Source: Janthinobacterium tructae (GTDB lineage Bacteria > Pseudomonadota > Gammaproteobacteria > Burkholderiales > Burkholderiaceae_D). From it: a stretch of 64,000 nucleotides of DNA. The stretch covers positions 1,860,001-1,924,000 of the forward strand of contig NZ_CP041185.1 of the NCBI RefSeq assembly GCF_006517255.1, written 5' to 3'. Shown here piece after piece: positions 53,385-61,123 of the stretch. Position 1 is the first letter of the stretch; the number at the start of each line of letters is the position of its first letter. The position numbers and the translations under genes were made by a program. The notes under the pieces were generated by a model that did no database searches, was not told the DNA's origin, and saw only the letters and a program-made list of their open reading frames with translations.

Positions 53385-53840
53385 TCAGGGATAGCAGCGC
53401 ATCAGGAACTCCGCCACGCATACGGGTTTCGTGTCGCCTTCCCTCTCCATGGTGACGGCCCAGTTCACTTGCGCGCCTTCCGGCAAGTCGTCGACGCAGA
53501 GGATGTCGAGCCGCGCGCGCAAGCGGCTGCCGACGGGCACGGGTGCGGGAAAGCGCACCTTGTTCAAGCCGTAGTTGATGGCCATGCGGATGCCGGCCAT
53601 GTGCAAAGCGCCCTGCAGCATGGCGGGCAGCAAGGACAGTGTGAGAAAGCCGTGCGCCACGGTGCAGCCGTACGGCGACTCGCGCGCGCAGCGCTCGGCG
53701 TCCACATGAATCCACTGATGGTCGTCGGTGGCGTCGGCAAAGGTGTCGATGCGCTGCTGGGTGATGGTGAGCCAGTCGGAGACGGCCACGTGCTGCCCCG
53801 CCAATGCCTGGAAACCGGCAATGCCGGCGATATCACGCAT
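53385..53840 (-). CDS. MaoC-family (R)-specific enoyl-CoA hydratase-like protein
   Basis: Hot-dog fold hydratase of 151 residues. The hydratase-2 motif is visible as FADATDDHQWIHVD, with the catalytic Asp and His, followed by GCTVAHGFLTLSLLP. Close relatives are NodN/PhaJ-like (R)-enoyl-CoA hydratases that hydrate trans-2-enoyl-CoA. The start at 53840 overlaps the upstream MaoC gene by 8 bp, so the two are probably coupled and may form a heteromer. The longer ORF to 53885 would add 15 unlike residues. It is the last gene of the acyl-CoA operon. Confidence 0.88.
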   Translation of the reverse strand: MRDIAGIAGFQALAGQHVAVSDWLTITQQRIDTFADATDDHQWIHVDAERCARESPYGCTVAHGFLTLSLLPAMLQGALHMAGIRMAINYGLNKVRFPAPVPVGSRLRARLDILCVDDLPEGAQVNWAVTMEREGDTKPVCVAEFLMRCYP

Positions 53841-54321
53841 GGTGCTCTCCGGCAGGACGTCGACCGAACATGCCCATGCCTTCAACGGTGGTCACCACCT
53901 CGCCATGCTGGTTGCGCACGCTCCACACGGAAATGACGATGCCACGGTCCGGCTTCGACGTGGATGGCCGCACTTCCTTGACCTGGTACGTCAGGTGCAA
54001 GGTGTCGCCGGCGCGCACGGGTTTGAGCCAGCGGATGCTGTCCAGGCCGGGCGAGCCCATGCTGGACGAATGCTTGAGCAGGTTATCGACCACCAGGCGC
54101 ATCATCATGCCGCAGGTGTGCCAGCCGCTGGCGATGACGCCCTTGAAAATGGTTTTTTCGGCGGCCGCATGGTCGATGTGAAACGGTTGCGGATCGAAAT
54201 CCGTGGCGAAGGCGATGATTTCCGCCTCCGTCACGTGGCGCTGGCCCAGGTCGATTTCCAGGCCTTGCATAAAGTCCTCGAAATACCAATGCTTGGGTTT
54301 GATTTCCGTCAATGCGGTCAT
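53833..54321 (-). CDS. MaoC-family dehydratase
   Basis: Hot-dog fold protein of 162 residues. FATDFDPQPFHIDH carries the conserved Asp and His of the hydratase-2 motif, and GVIASGWHTCGMMMRLV the following helix. WLKPVRAGDTLHLTYQVKE (marked LKPVRAGDTL) and VWSVRNQHGEVV are typical of MaoC dehydratases acting on CoA esters in fatty-acid or branched-chain acid breakdown. It overlaps the acyl-CoA dehydrogenase upstream by ATGA and the second MaoC gene downstream by 8 bp. Confidence 0.88.
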   Translation of the reverse strand: MTALTEIKPKHWYFEDFMQGLEIDLGQRHVTEAEIIAFATDFDPQPFHIDHAAAEKTIFKGVIASGWHTCGMMMRLVVDNLLKHSSSMGSPGLDSIRWLKPVRAGDTLHLTYQVKEVRPSTSKPDRGIVISVWSVRNQHGEVVTTVEGMGMFGRRPAGEHHA

Positions 54322-55463
54322 GCGGTCTCCGTCGGCAAGAAGCCCGGCTGGGCGATAAAGCGCTCGATATGGTGCTCCACGTCGCCCAGGGTCAGGGCGA
54401 TCATGGAGAGGCGCTTGAAATGGTGGGCGGCGGGCAATTCGTCCGTCACGCCCATGCCGCCATGCAATTGCACGGCTTGCTGGCCGACAAAGGTGGCGGC
54501 CAGCCCGACTCTCGCCTTGGCCGCCGACACCGTGCGGCGGCGCTCCGCCACGTCGGTGCTATCGACCTTGGCGGCGGCCAGCATGGCCATCGAACGGGCC
54601 TGCTCCAGGTGGATGAACATGTCGGCCATGCGGTGCTGCAAGGCCTGGAACTTGCCGATCGGCCCGCCGAACTGCTGGCGCGTCTTCAGGTATTCCAGAG
54701 TGGCGGCAAAGATCGCATCCATGGCACCCACGGCTTCCGCGCACAGCAAGGCGGCACCATAGTCGAGCGCCGCATCGAGCACGGGCCAGCCCTGCCCCTT
54801 TTGTCCGACCAGGGCATCATGCCCCAGCACCACTTGCACCAGGGTCACGGTGGCGGCGCGCTGGCCGTCGATGGTGCGGTAGTCGCGCACGGAAACGCCG
54901 GGAGCGTCGACGGGCACGAGGAACAGCGAAATGCCATCCGTGTCAGCCTGGCTGCCGCCGCTGCGCGCCGAGACGATCAGAAAGCCCGCCTGCGCGCCGT
55001 GGATGACGACGGTTTTCTCGCCATCGAGCACGAAACCGTCGCCGCTGGCGATGGCCGTGGTGGCGATAGCGTGCATGTCGTGGCGCGACTGGCGCTCACC
55101 GAGCGCGCACGCGAGCTTCAGGCTGCCGCTGGCGACCTGTTCCAGCACGCCATCATGGCCGCCCGCCAACGTGAGGAAACGCGCGCCCAGCACGGTGGCG
55201 AAATACGGTTCGACCACCAGGCCGCGACCCAGTTCCTGCATCACCAGCAGCATATCGACGGCCGTGCCGTCGAAGCCGCCCGCGCCGGCCGGCAGCGGCA
55301 AGGCCGTCATGCCCAGTTCGGCCAGGGTGGCCCAGGCCGCACTTGAGACGCCCGTGGCCGAGTGGACGATCTGCTTGCGCGTTTCAAATGGGTAATCCTT
55401 GTCGACCCAGCGCCGGAGCGCGTCGGCAAATTGCTGCTGTTCCTGATTAAAATGGAAGTCCAT
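54318..55463 (-). CDS. Acyl-CoA dehydrogenase (pimeloyl/short-chain type)
   Basis: FAD-dependent acyl-CoA dehydrogenase of 381 residues. It starts MDFHFNQEQQQFADALRRWV and has the C-terminal signature REQFGGPIG-like TRQQFGGPIGKFQALQHRMADM (marked QQFGGPIGKFQALQH) and VQLHGGMGVTDELP. The usual catalytic Glu position is occupied in a different region in this subfamily, so activity cannot be confirmed by eye. It pairs with the second dehydrogenase 16 bp upstream; such pairs often form heteromeric dehydrogenases for dicarboxylic, steroid or aromatic acyl-CoAs. Confidence 0.88.
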   Translation of the reverse strand: MDFHFNQEQQQFADALRRWVDKDYPFETRKQIVHSATGVSSAAWATLAELGMTALPLPAGAGGFDGTAVDMLLVMQELGRGLVVEPYFATVLGARFLTLAGGHDGVLEQVASGSLKLACALGERQSRHDMHAIATTAIASGDGFVLDGEKTVVIHGAQAGFLIVSARSGGSQADTDGISLFLVPVDAPGVSVRDYRTIDGQRAATVTLVQVVLGHDALVGQKGQGWPVLDAALDYGAALLCAEAVGAMDAIFAATLEYLKTRQQFGGPIGKFQALQHRMADMFIHLEQARSMAMLAAAKVDSTDVAERRRTVSAAKARVGLAATFVGQQAVQLHGGMGVTDELPAAHHFKRLSMIALTLGDVEHHIERFIAQPGFLPTETA

Positions 55464-55479
55464 GTCATCTCCTTCTGGC

Positions 55480-56670
55480 TTACAGGCCCAGGATCATCTG
55501 CGTGATGATGTTTTTCTGGATTTCATTCGAGCCGCCATAGATCGATGTCTTGCGGTAATTGAAGTAATACGCGGCCAGCGGCGCGGCCAGGTCGTCGCCG
55601 CCTCCGCTGTGCGGCGCGCTGCCGTCAAGAAATGCCGGGTCGAACGGCAAGGCTTGCGGGCCGATGGCTTCCACCATCAGTTCCGTCAGCTGCTGCTGCA
55701 GTTCCGAGCCGCGCACCTTCAGCATCGAGGCCTGCGGTCCCGGTCCCTTGCTTTCGTCGCTGATGACGCGCAAGACCGTCATTTCCAGCGCCATCAATTC
55801 GATTTCCAGGGTAGCGACCTTGGCGGCAAAGGCGGGATCGTGCAGCAGCGGCGCGCCGCGCTTGACTTGCTGCATGGCCAGCTGCTTGAGGAACGTCAGC
55901 TCGCGCTTTGAGCGTCCCACGGCGGCGATGCCCGTGCGCTCATGCCCCAGCAGGTATTTTGCGTAAGTCCAGCCCTTGTTTTCCTGGCCGACCAGGTTGC
56001 TGACGGGCACGCGCACGTTGTCAAAGAAGACTTCATTCACTTCATGTTCTTCATCGAGCATGATGATGGGGCGCACGGTGATACCCGGCGTTTTCATGTC
56101 GATCAACAGGAAACTGATGCCTTCCTGCTTGCGCACCGTGCTGTCCGTGCGCACCAGGCAAAAGATCATGTCCGCGTGCTGGCCCAGGGTGGTCCAGGTT
56201 TTCTGGCCGTTCACGACGTAATGGTCGCCGTCGCGCTCGGCCGTGGTTTTCAGCGAAGCGAGGTCGGAACCGGCGCCCGGCTCGGAGTAGCCCTGGCACC
56301 ACCAGTCATCGCAATTGAGGATGCGCGGCAGATAATAGGCTTTTTGTTCGGCGGTGGCGAAAGCCATGATGACGGGCGCCACCATGTTGACGCCGAAAGG
56401 CAGGATGGGCGGCGTGGCGGCGCGCGCGCACTCGTCTTCCCAGATATGGCGCTGCACGGCCGTCCAGCCCGTGCCGCCATGTTCGACGGGCCAGGCCGGC
56501 GCGGCCCAGCCTTGCTGCGCGACAATCTTGTGCCAGCGCACGTAATCATCCTTGGCCAGGCGCAAATGCTGGCGCACCTTGCGCTGCAAGTCCGCCGGCA
56601 GATGGGTGTCGAGGAAGGCGCGCAGCGTGTCGCGGAAAGCCGTCTCCTCGGCCGTGTAATGCAGGTCCAT
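55480..56670 (-). CDS. Acyl-CoA dehydrogenase
   Basis: Acyl-CoA dehydrogenase of 396 residues, first gene of the four-gene operon. Features are HGGTGWTAVQRHIWEDEC (marked HGGTGW), CQGYSEPGAGSDLASLKT, the FAD- and substrate-contact region marked QGYSEPGAGSDL, QKTWTTLGQHADMIF and the C-terminal YGGSNEIQKNIITQMILGL. The last motif is typical of active family members. ATG 56670 is used since it starts MDLHYTAEE like homologues; an upstream ATG at 56715 lacks similarity. Reaction: alpha,beta-oxidation of acyl-CoA with electrons passing to ETF. Confidence 0.9.
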   Translation of the reverse strand: MDLHYTAEETAFRDTLRAFLDTHLPADLQRKVRQHLRLAKDDYVRWHKIVAQQGWAAPAWPVEHGGTGWTAVQRHIWEDECARAATPPILPFGVNMVAPVIMAFATAEQKAYYLPRILNCDDWWCQGYSEPGAGSDLASLKTTAERDGDHYVVNGQKTWTTLGQHADMIFCLVRTDSTVRKQEGISFLLIDMKTPGITVRPIIMLDEEHEVNEVFFDNVRVPVSNLVGQENKGWTYAKYLLGHERTGIAAVGRSKRELTFLKQLAMQQVKRGAPLLHDPAFAAKVATLEIELMALEMTVLRVISDESKGPGPQASMLKVRGSELQQQLTELMVEAIGPQALPFDPAFLDGSAPHSGGGDDLAAPLAAYYFNYRKTSIYGGSNEIQKNIITQMILGL

Positions 56671-56885
56671 GTCTGTCTCCTTGTTCTTATCGGTTGCCGT
56701 GATGACTGCACGCAAGGAAGCTCAGCGCACAAAAAAGCACGACCGTTCTCAAGGATTGTACAACAGAATGGGAGACACGCCAGGGGTTTTACACAGGCTG
56801 GCGCTCAGGAGCGGAACAGCTGACGGGCGCGTCTGCCGACAAGGACAGTTGCCCTAGCCTTGCCTGCTTGCCGCGACGATCATCA

Positions 56886-57503
56886 TCAAACGCTCGCAGC
56901 GCGGCCGAGATCCGCGCCGAGCTTGTCCACAAAGCGTTCCATGGTTTCCTCGCCCAGATCGACCGCCTTGGCCCCGCCACCGGCAACGAAAGTCACGTCG
57001 CTGATGCCGATCACGCCAAGTACCAGGCGCAGATACTGGGTGGCGATGTCGCGATGCTGGATGGGCGAACCCTCGGTATACACGCCACCCGATGCAATCA
57101 ATACGCTTGCCTTCTTGCCAGTCAGCAGGCCGCGTCCATCGAAGCCCAGCGTCAGTCCCTTGCGCACGACATGGTCGATCCATGCCTTGAGCACGGCCGG
57201 AACATTATAGTTATACACGGGCGTTGCAATGACAATGTGGTCGGCGGCCAGCAATTCCGCAACGAGTTCGTCAGAGAGCCGTAACTCGTCCGCCATCGCG
57301 GGAGACTGCTGTTCCGCCGGGGTGAAGTAGGCTTGCAACCAGGCAGCGTTGACAAACTGAAGTCCGGCATCCATGAGGTCGCGTTCGATCACTGTGCCAT
57401 CCGGGTGCGCGGCACGCCAGTCCTGCACGAAACGACGCGTCATGTTGCGCGATACGGAGTGTTTGCCACGCGGGCTGGTCTCGATTACCAATAGCTTGGT
57501 CAT
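56886..57503 (-). CDS. azoR: FMN-dependent NADH-azoreductase
   Basis: Flavodoxin-fold quinone/azo reductase of 205 residues. It has the FMN phosphate loop [16 protein letters not shown], the FMN ring loop [19 protein letters not shown] (marked [16 protein letters not shown]) and the [10 protein letters not shown] loop. These are the AzoR family signatures. It reduces quinones and azo dyes with NADH and protects against thiol-reactive electrophiles. It is divergent from a LysR regulator with a 117-bp spacer, so it is probably the regulator's target, as with many azoR/LysR pairs. Confidence 0.93.
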   Translation of the reverse strand: MTKLLVIETSPRGKHSVSRNMTRRFVQDWRAAHPDGTVIERDLMDAGLQFVNAAWLQAYFTPAEQQSPAMADELRLSDELVAELLAADHIVIATPVYNYNVPAVLKAWIDHVVRKGLTLGFDGRGLLTGKKASVLIASGGVYTEGSPIQHRDIATQYLRLVLGVIGISDVTFVAGGGAKAVDLGEETMERFVDKLGADLGRAASV

Positions 57504-57579
57504 ACCATCATCCTTAGAAAGTGTATTGCGGGAAAGGCCTGAAGCAAGCTTGTCGATCAGGCTGCTTATGTGCCTCCAC

Positions 57580-57597
57580 TATATCGCCGCGAATATA
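57580..57597. promoter_or_regulatory. Possible LysR operator between azoR and lysR
   Basis: TATAT at 57580-57584 and ATATA at 57593-57597 form exact arms around eight bases in the divergent spacer. Its position and dyad form suit a LysR-type site, though the canonical T-N11-A spacing is not exact. Confidence 0.35.
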
Positions 57598-57620
57598 TTT
57601 CTAATAGAGATTAAAATCTG

Positions 57621-58562
57621 ATGATATCCATCGACAATTATGATGGAGTTCACCATGGAGTGGCTATTTTGATTGGAAGTCTGACGCTGGATCAGTTGCG
57701 TGTTCTGGTAACGATCGCCGATACGGGCAGTTTTTCTGCCGCCGGTCGACAACTTGGTCGCGTGCAATCGGCCATCAGCCAGGCCATTGCGACGCTGGAA
57801 GATGTGCAAGGCGTGCTGCTGTTTGACCGCAGTGGCCATCGCCCGCGCCTGACCGAGACTGGCAGGGTTCTCGTTGAGCAGGCGCGCCTGGTGTTAGCAA
57901 GCGCTGCCCGCTTCGAGGGAGTGGCAATGGGTACGCGCTCGGGCCTGGAACCAGAGCTTGTCATTGCAATCGATCCTCTGGTGCCGACGGCACCCTTGAT
58001 CGAAAGCCTGTCGGCGCTAAGTCGGACGTTTCCCAATCTGCCCGTCAGCTTTTCGACGGAAGGCCTGGGCGGTTCGCTGCGGCGCCTGCGAAATGACCCG
58101 GCCGCCATCGGCATTTGCTTGCTGCTGCCTTCCATTCCAGACGACATTGCCGCCTATCCGCTGCTGCGCGTCGGCATGCAGGCTGTGGTGGCGCCAGGGC
58201 ATCCACTTGCTGCGCTAGGGCGTCCGGCGACGCAGACCGATCTGGAGCCGCATGTGCAACTGGTGCTGTCAGACCCGGTCAATCCCGGCGGTGAAAACTT
58301 TGGGCTGGCAAGTGGGAAACTTTGGCGCTTCGTCGACCTTGGCCGGCGCCTGGACTTCCTGCTCGGCGGTTTCGGCTGGTGCCGCATGCCAGACCATCTG
58401 GTGTTGCCACTCATTGCAGCCGGGAACTTGGTTGCGCTGCAAATCGAGCACGACCCGACGCCCCGCGAGGGGCTGACCATTTATGCTGCGCATCAGCGTG
58501 GCCGCACGCTCGGGCCTGCCGGGCGATGGTTGCTGGACGACCTCACCCGGCGCCTGTCTTGA
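57621..58562 (+). CDS. LysR-family transcriptional regulator
   Basis: LysR regulator of 313 residues. The winged helix-turn-helix is LTLDQLRVLVTIADTGSFSAAGRQLGRVQSAISQAIATLE, recognisable by TGSFSAAGRQLGRVQSAISQ, then LFDRSGHRPRLTETG. A periplasmic-binding-like effector domain follows. It faces azoR and may regulate it in response to quinones or similar compounds. The start at 57621 leaves a 20-residue extension before the helix-turn-helix; a GTG at 57660 is a plausible alternative start. It ends 17 bp before the convergent transporter gene. Confidence 0.88.
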   Translation: MISIDNYDGVHHGVAILIGSLTLDQLRVLVTIADTGSFSAAGRQLGRVQSAISQAIATLEDVQGVLLFDRSGHRPRLTETGRVLVEQARLVLASAARFEGVAMGTRSGLEPELVIAIDPLVPTAPLIESLSALSRTFPNLPVSFSTEGLGGSLRRLRNDPAAIGICLLLPSIPDDIAAYPLLRVGMQAVVAPGHPLAALGRPATQTDLEPHVQLVLSDPVNPGGENFGLASGKLWRFVDLGRRLDFLLGGFGWCRMPDHLVLPLIAAGNLVALQIEHDPTPREGLTIYAAHQRGRTLGPAGRWLLDDLTRRLS

Positions 58563-58579
58563 ACCTATCCTGACCACAA

Positions 58580-60172
58580 TCAGCCATACAAATGCAGCAA
58601 CACTTGCACGGCGACGATCTTGACGATGGTCATGCTGGGGAAAATCATGGCGTAGCCGAGGTTCGGGCGGTCCGACTTGGCCAGGCGGTTGGCGAACACC
58701 AGCACGGCCGGGTTGCCCGTGGCGCCGGCCGCAATGCCGAGCAATTCAGGAAACGGCAGGCGCAGGTAAATCTTGCCCAAAATCACCACGAGGGCCACCA
58801 CCACCAGCACCGTCACGGCACCGAGCACCAGCATGGGCAAGCCATCGGCACCCACCTGCTGCACGAACGGCAAACCGGAGGCCATGCCGACGGAGGCGAG
58901 GAAAATCGTCAAGCCATAGTTGCGCATGACCAGATTGGCCGACAGTGGCAAGCGCCAGCTGATCTTGCCGACGCGTCCCAAACGGCCCAAAATCAGCGCC
59001 ATCACCAGCGGGCCGCCAGCCAGGCCCAGGCTGAACGAGCCTATCCACGGCAACGGTATCGGCACCAGGCCCAGCAACACACCGAGCACCATGCCCATGC
59101 CCAGCGAGACATAGCTGAATTCGGCCGTAGCCGTGATGGAATTGCCGAACATCTTGCGCACATCGGCCGCATGTTTCGCTGGCGCAATAGCCATCACCCT
59201 GTCGCCGAATTCCAGCGTCAGGAACGGATGGGGCAAAATCATGGCGTCGCCACGGCGTATGAACGCGATCTGCAGCGGGAAGTCTTTTGCCAGGTTCAGC
59301 TCGCCCAAGGGCACGCCGACGATTTCCGCGTCCGACACGAATACTTCCGTGCCATCGAACGCACTGCGGTCTTTCATCAAGCGGCCCGGATCCAGGTGGC
59401 CCAGCGCCGTGCGCGCCGCTTCCACGCCTGCCACCGTGCCCGACACCATCAAGGCGTCGCCCACGCCGAGCACCAGGCCCGGATCCGGCAAGCGGTTCTG
59501 GTGGCCCTGGCGCACGCCGATCACTTGCACGCCCGCCAGCGGGCCATCGGCCAGTTCGGACAGGGCCGCGCCCGCCAATTTCGCTTCATCGATGGTAATT
59601 TCCGACACGACGATGGGCGCCGGCGGCGGCGTCAGCACGGGTTTCAATATGCGCCCGGCCAGGTACAGGCCCAGCATGGGGCCGACGACGCCGAACGGAT
59701 ACGCGACGGCATAGCCGACGGCCGCATCGCCATTGCCGTGCGACGCTTCCAGCGCCGCCTGCAGCGCCGCCGTGCTGGTCATGGCGCCGGCAAACACGCC
59801 GCTGGCCATGCGCAGCGAGATATCGATCCACTGCCCGCCCCAGACGGAAACGGCGAGGCCGCCCATGACGGCGGCAAAGGCGATCAGATTGTGTTTCTGG
59901 CCCGCGCCGCGCAAACCGGCGAAAAACTGCACGCCATACTGCACGCCTATGCCATACAGAAACAACAGCAAGCCGATGGAGCCGACCATCGGCGGCGGTA
60001 CGGCCCCAGGAGCAAAGGCGCCCAGCGCCAGCCCGGCGAACAGCACGCCACCCACGCCCAGCGAAAAACCGAACACGCTGATGCGCCCCAGCGCATAACC
60101 GGCGCCGATGACGAGAAACAGGGCGAGGATCGGCGTGGACTCCAGCGTGTGGCGAAATAATTGAAGCATCAA
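58580..60172 (-). CDS. AspT/YidE-type membrane transporter with two RCK_C domains
   Basis: Transporter of 530 residues in the aspartate:alanine exchanger (AAE) family. About ten transmembrane helices form two halves, each ending in the family's YidE/YbjL duplication (LLLFLYGIGVQYGVQFF, ...GLTIFLASVGMASGLPF). Two TrkA-C/RCK_C domains lie between them (about residues 200-360: GVQVIGVRQGHQN and IVGVPLGELNLAKDF). AspT exchanges aspartate for alanine in tetragenococci; most proteobacterial relatives have no known substrate, so none is named here. It is convergent with lysR and its upstream side has the first copy of the three-copy element. Confidence 0.85.
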   Translation of the reverse strand: MMLQLFRHTLESTPILALFLVIGAGYALGRISVFGFSLGVGGVLFAGLALGAFAPGAVPPPMVGSIGLLLFLYGIGVQYGVQFFAGLRGAGQKHNLIAFAAVMGGLAVSVWGGQWIDISLRMASGVFAGAMTSTAALQAALEASHGNGDAAVGYAVAYPFGVVGPMLGLYLAGRILKPVLTPPPAPIVVSEITIDEAKLAGAALSELADGPLAGVQVIGVRQGHQNRLPDPGLVLGVGDALMVSGTVAGVEAARTALGHLDPGRLMKDRSAFDGTEVFVSDAEIVGVPLGELNLAKDFPLQIAFIRRGDAMILPHPFLTLEFGDRVMAIAPAKHAADVRKMFGNSITATAEFSYVSLGMGMVLGVLLGLVPIPLPWIGSFSLGLAGGPLVMALILGRLGRVGKISWRLPLSANLVMRNYGLTIFLASVGMASGLPFVQQVGADGLPMLVLGAVTVLVVVALVVILGKIYLRLPFPELLGIAAGATGNPAVLVFANRLAKSDRPNLGYAMIFPSMTIVKIVAVQVLLHLYG

Positions 60173-60274
60173 ACAACCTTGATCTTGATAAAGCCCAGTT
60201 TAGCATGCACAAAAGCAACATGATGGCGATGATGACAAGCAAGCGTGCGCACGTTGATGCGGTCAAAAATGGGC

Positions 60275-60396
60275 AAAAAAAAAGCCCGCTACGGAAGCGG
60301 GCTGAATCTAATTCCTGTGAGGAAGTAGAGGAGACAGGTGCAATGATGCCGCGTTGCAGCACAACAATCCAATTGCATGTTGTGATGATAGAAATA
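60275..60396 (-). repeat. Three-copy intergenic element, copy 1
   Basis: About 120 bp shared, by eye at roughly nine bases in ten, with copies at 60965-61084 and 63610-63732. On the minus strand it follows the stop of the lipoprotein gene at 60415 and ends in an 8-bp terminator stem (60283-60290 with 60296-60303) and nine T at 60275-60283. A CU-rich stretch (minus strand of 60319-60335) contains CTCCTC and TTCCTC. In this copy CACAACA and TGTTGTG can also pair. On the plus strand the same element shows GAGGAG and an ATG-ATG start; see copy 2. Confidence 0.85.
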
Positions 60397-60414
60397 TGTT
60401 TTATCAATATCTCG

Positions 60415-60909
60415 TCAGACCGTTCCGAAAATAATGAGTTTTCGCCGCGATCCTGGTTCACGCGTCACCAGCACGCGGGCTTGCTCTACGGTTACACAAG
60501 CCTGCGGCACAAACCCCGGTGGCACTGTCTGCGCATCGCGCGCGATGCGTTGCGTATCATTGATCACGTCATAATCTGCACGCTTGAAAAACAGTTGCTC
60601 GATACCGGCGTCTCCCTGCGGCAGCGGCTTGACGACGATGAGCGACCAATGGCCTTCCTCACCCAGGAATTGCTTTTGCTTCAGGAACAAGTTAACGCGA
60701 TCTGCATGAGGCGCCGAGTCGCTCAGCTCGCTCTGATAACGACCGATCGGACACAGCAGCGTGCCGGCTGGCCACCCCATATCGGGCAGCGCTGTGAGCG
60801 TATTCGGCCGCAATTGGGCCAGATGGCGGTCGAACGGGTGTTTTTCCGCCCAACAGGCACCGAGCGCCATCAGCGCAAGCATGCCCATGGCGCGCAACAA
60901 AGAAATCAT
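60415..60909 (-). CDS. Small lipoprotein of unknown function
   Basis: Protein of 164 residues, not recognised. The signal peptide MISLLRAMGMLALMALGAC ends in a lipobox-like MALGAC. The mature part contains WPAGTLLCPIGRYQSELSD and, later, EEGHWSLIVVKPLPQG, but no known domain. The ATG at 60909 is favoured over 60933 because AAGGA lies nine bases before it. It stands alone between two copies of the intergenic element, and copy 1 begins directly after its stop. Confidence 0.65.
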   Translation of the reverse strand: MISLLRAMGMLALMALGACWAEKHPFDRHLAQLRPNTLTALPDMGWPAGTLLCPIGRYQSELSDSAPHADRVNLFLKQKQFLGEEGHWSLIVVKPLPQGDAGIEQLFFKRADYDVINDTQRIARDAQTVPPGFVPQACVTVEQARVLVTREPGSRRKLIIFGTV

Positions 60910-60964
60910 CAACTTGCGTCCTTTTATGTGCATGGTCAAGCAAGGGGATCTTAAGCGATGAAGC

Positions 60965-61084
60965 AAAAAAAAGCCCGCTGCGGGAGCGGGCTGAATCTAT
61001 TTCCTTGGAGGAAGTAGAGGAGACAGGTGAATGATGCCGCATCGCAGCATCATTATCCAATTGCATGTTGTGATGATAGAAATA
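60965..61084 (-). repeat. Three-copy intergenic element, copy 2
   Basis: Copy 2 lies between metE (stop at 61124) and the lipoprotein gene. The terminator stem is 60972-60979 with 60985-60992, followed on the minus strand by eight T (60965-60972). The CU-rich stretch is the minus strand of 61008-61024 and includes CCTCC, the core of the anti-Shine-Dalgarno. A one-base deletion against copy 1 sits near 61029. On the plus strand GAGGAG (61018-61023) precedes ATGATGCCG; the first 18 codons after it, MMPxxSxxIQLHVV, stay in frame in all copies. Confidence 0.85.
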
Positions 61085-61123
61085 GCTATTCCTTATATCT
61101 GCCCTCTCCCCCCCCTGCCAACC

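Noticed and set aside
60205..60954. A 249-codon plus-strand ORF through copy 1 and opposite the small lipoprotein
   Set aside because: Only the 18 codons within the repeat have any conservation; the rest is antisense to a gene with a signal peptide.
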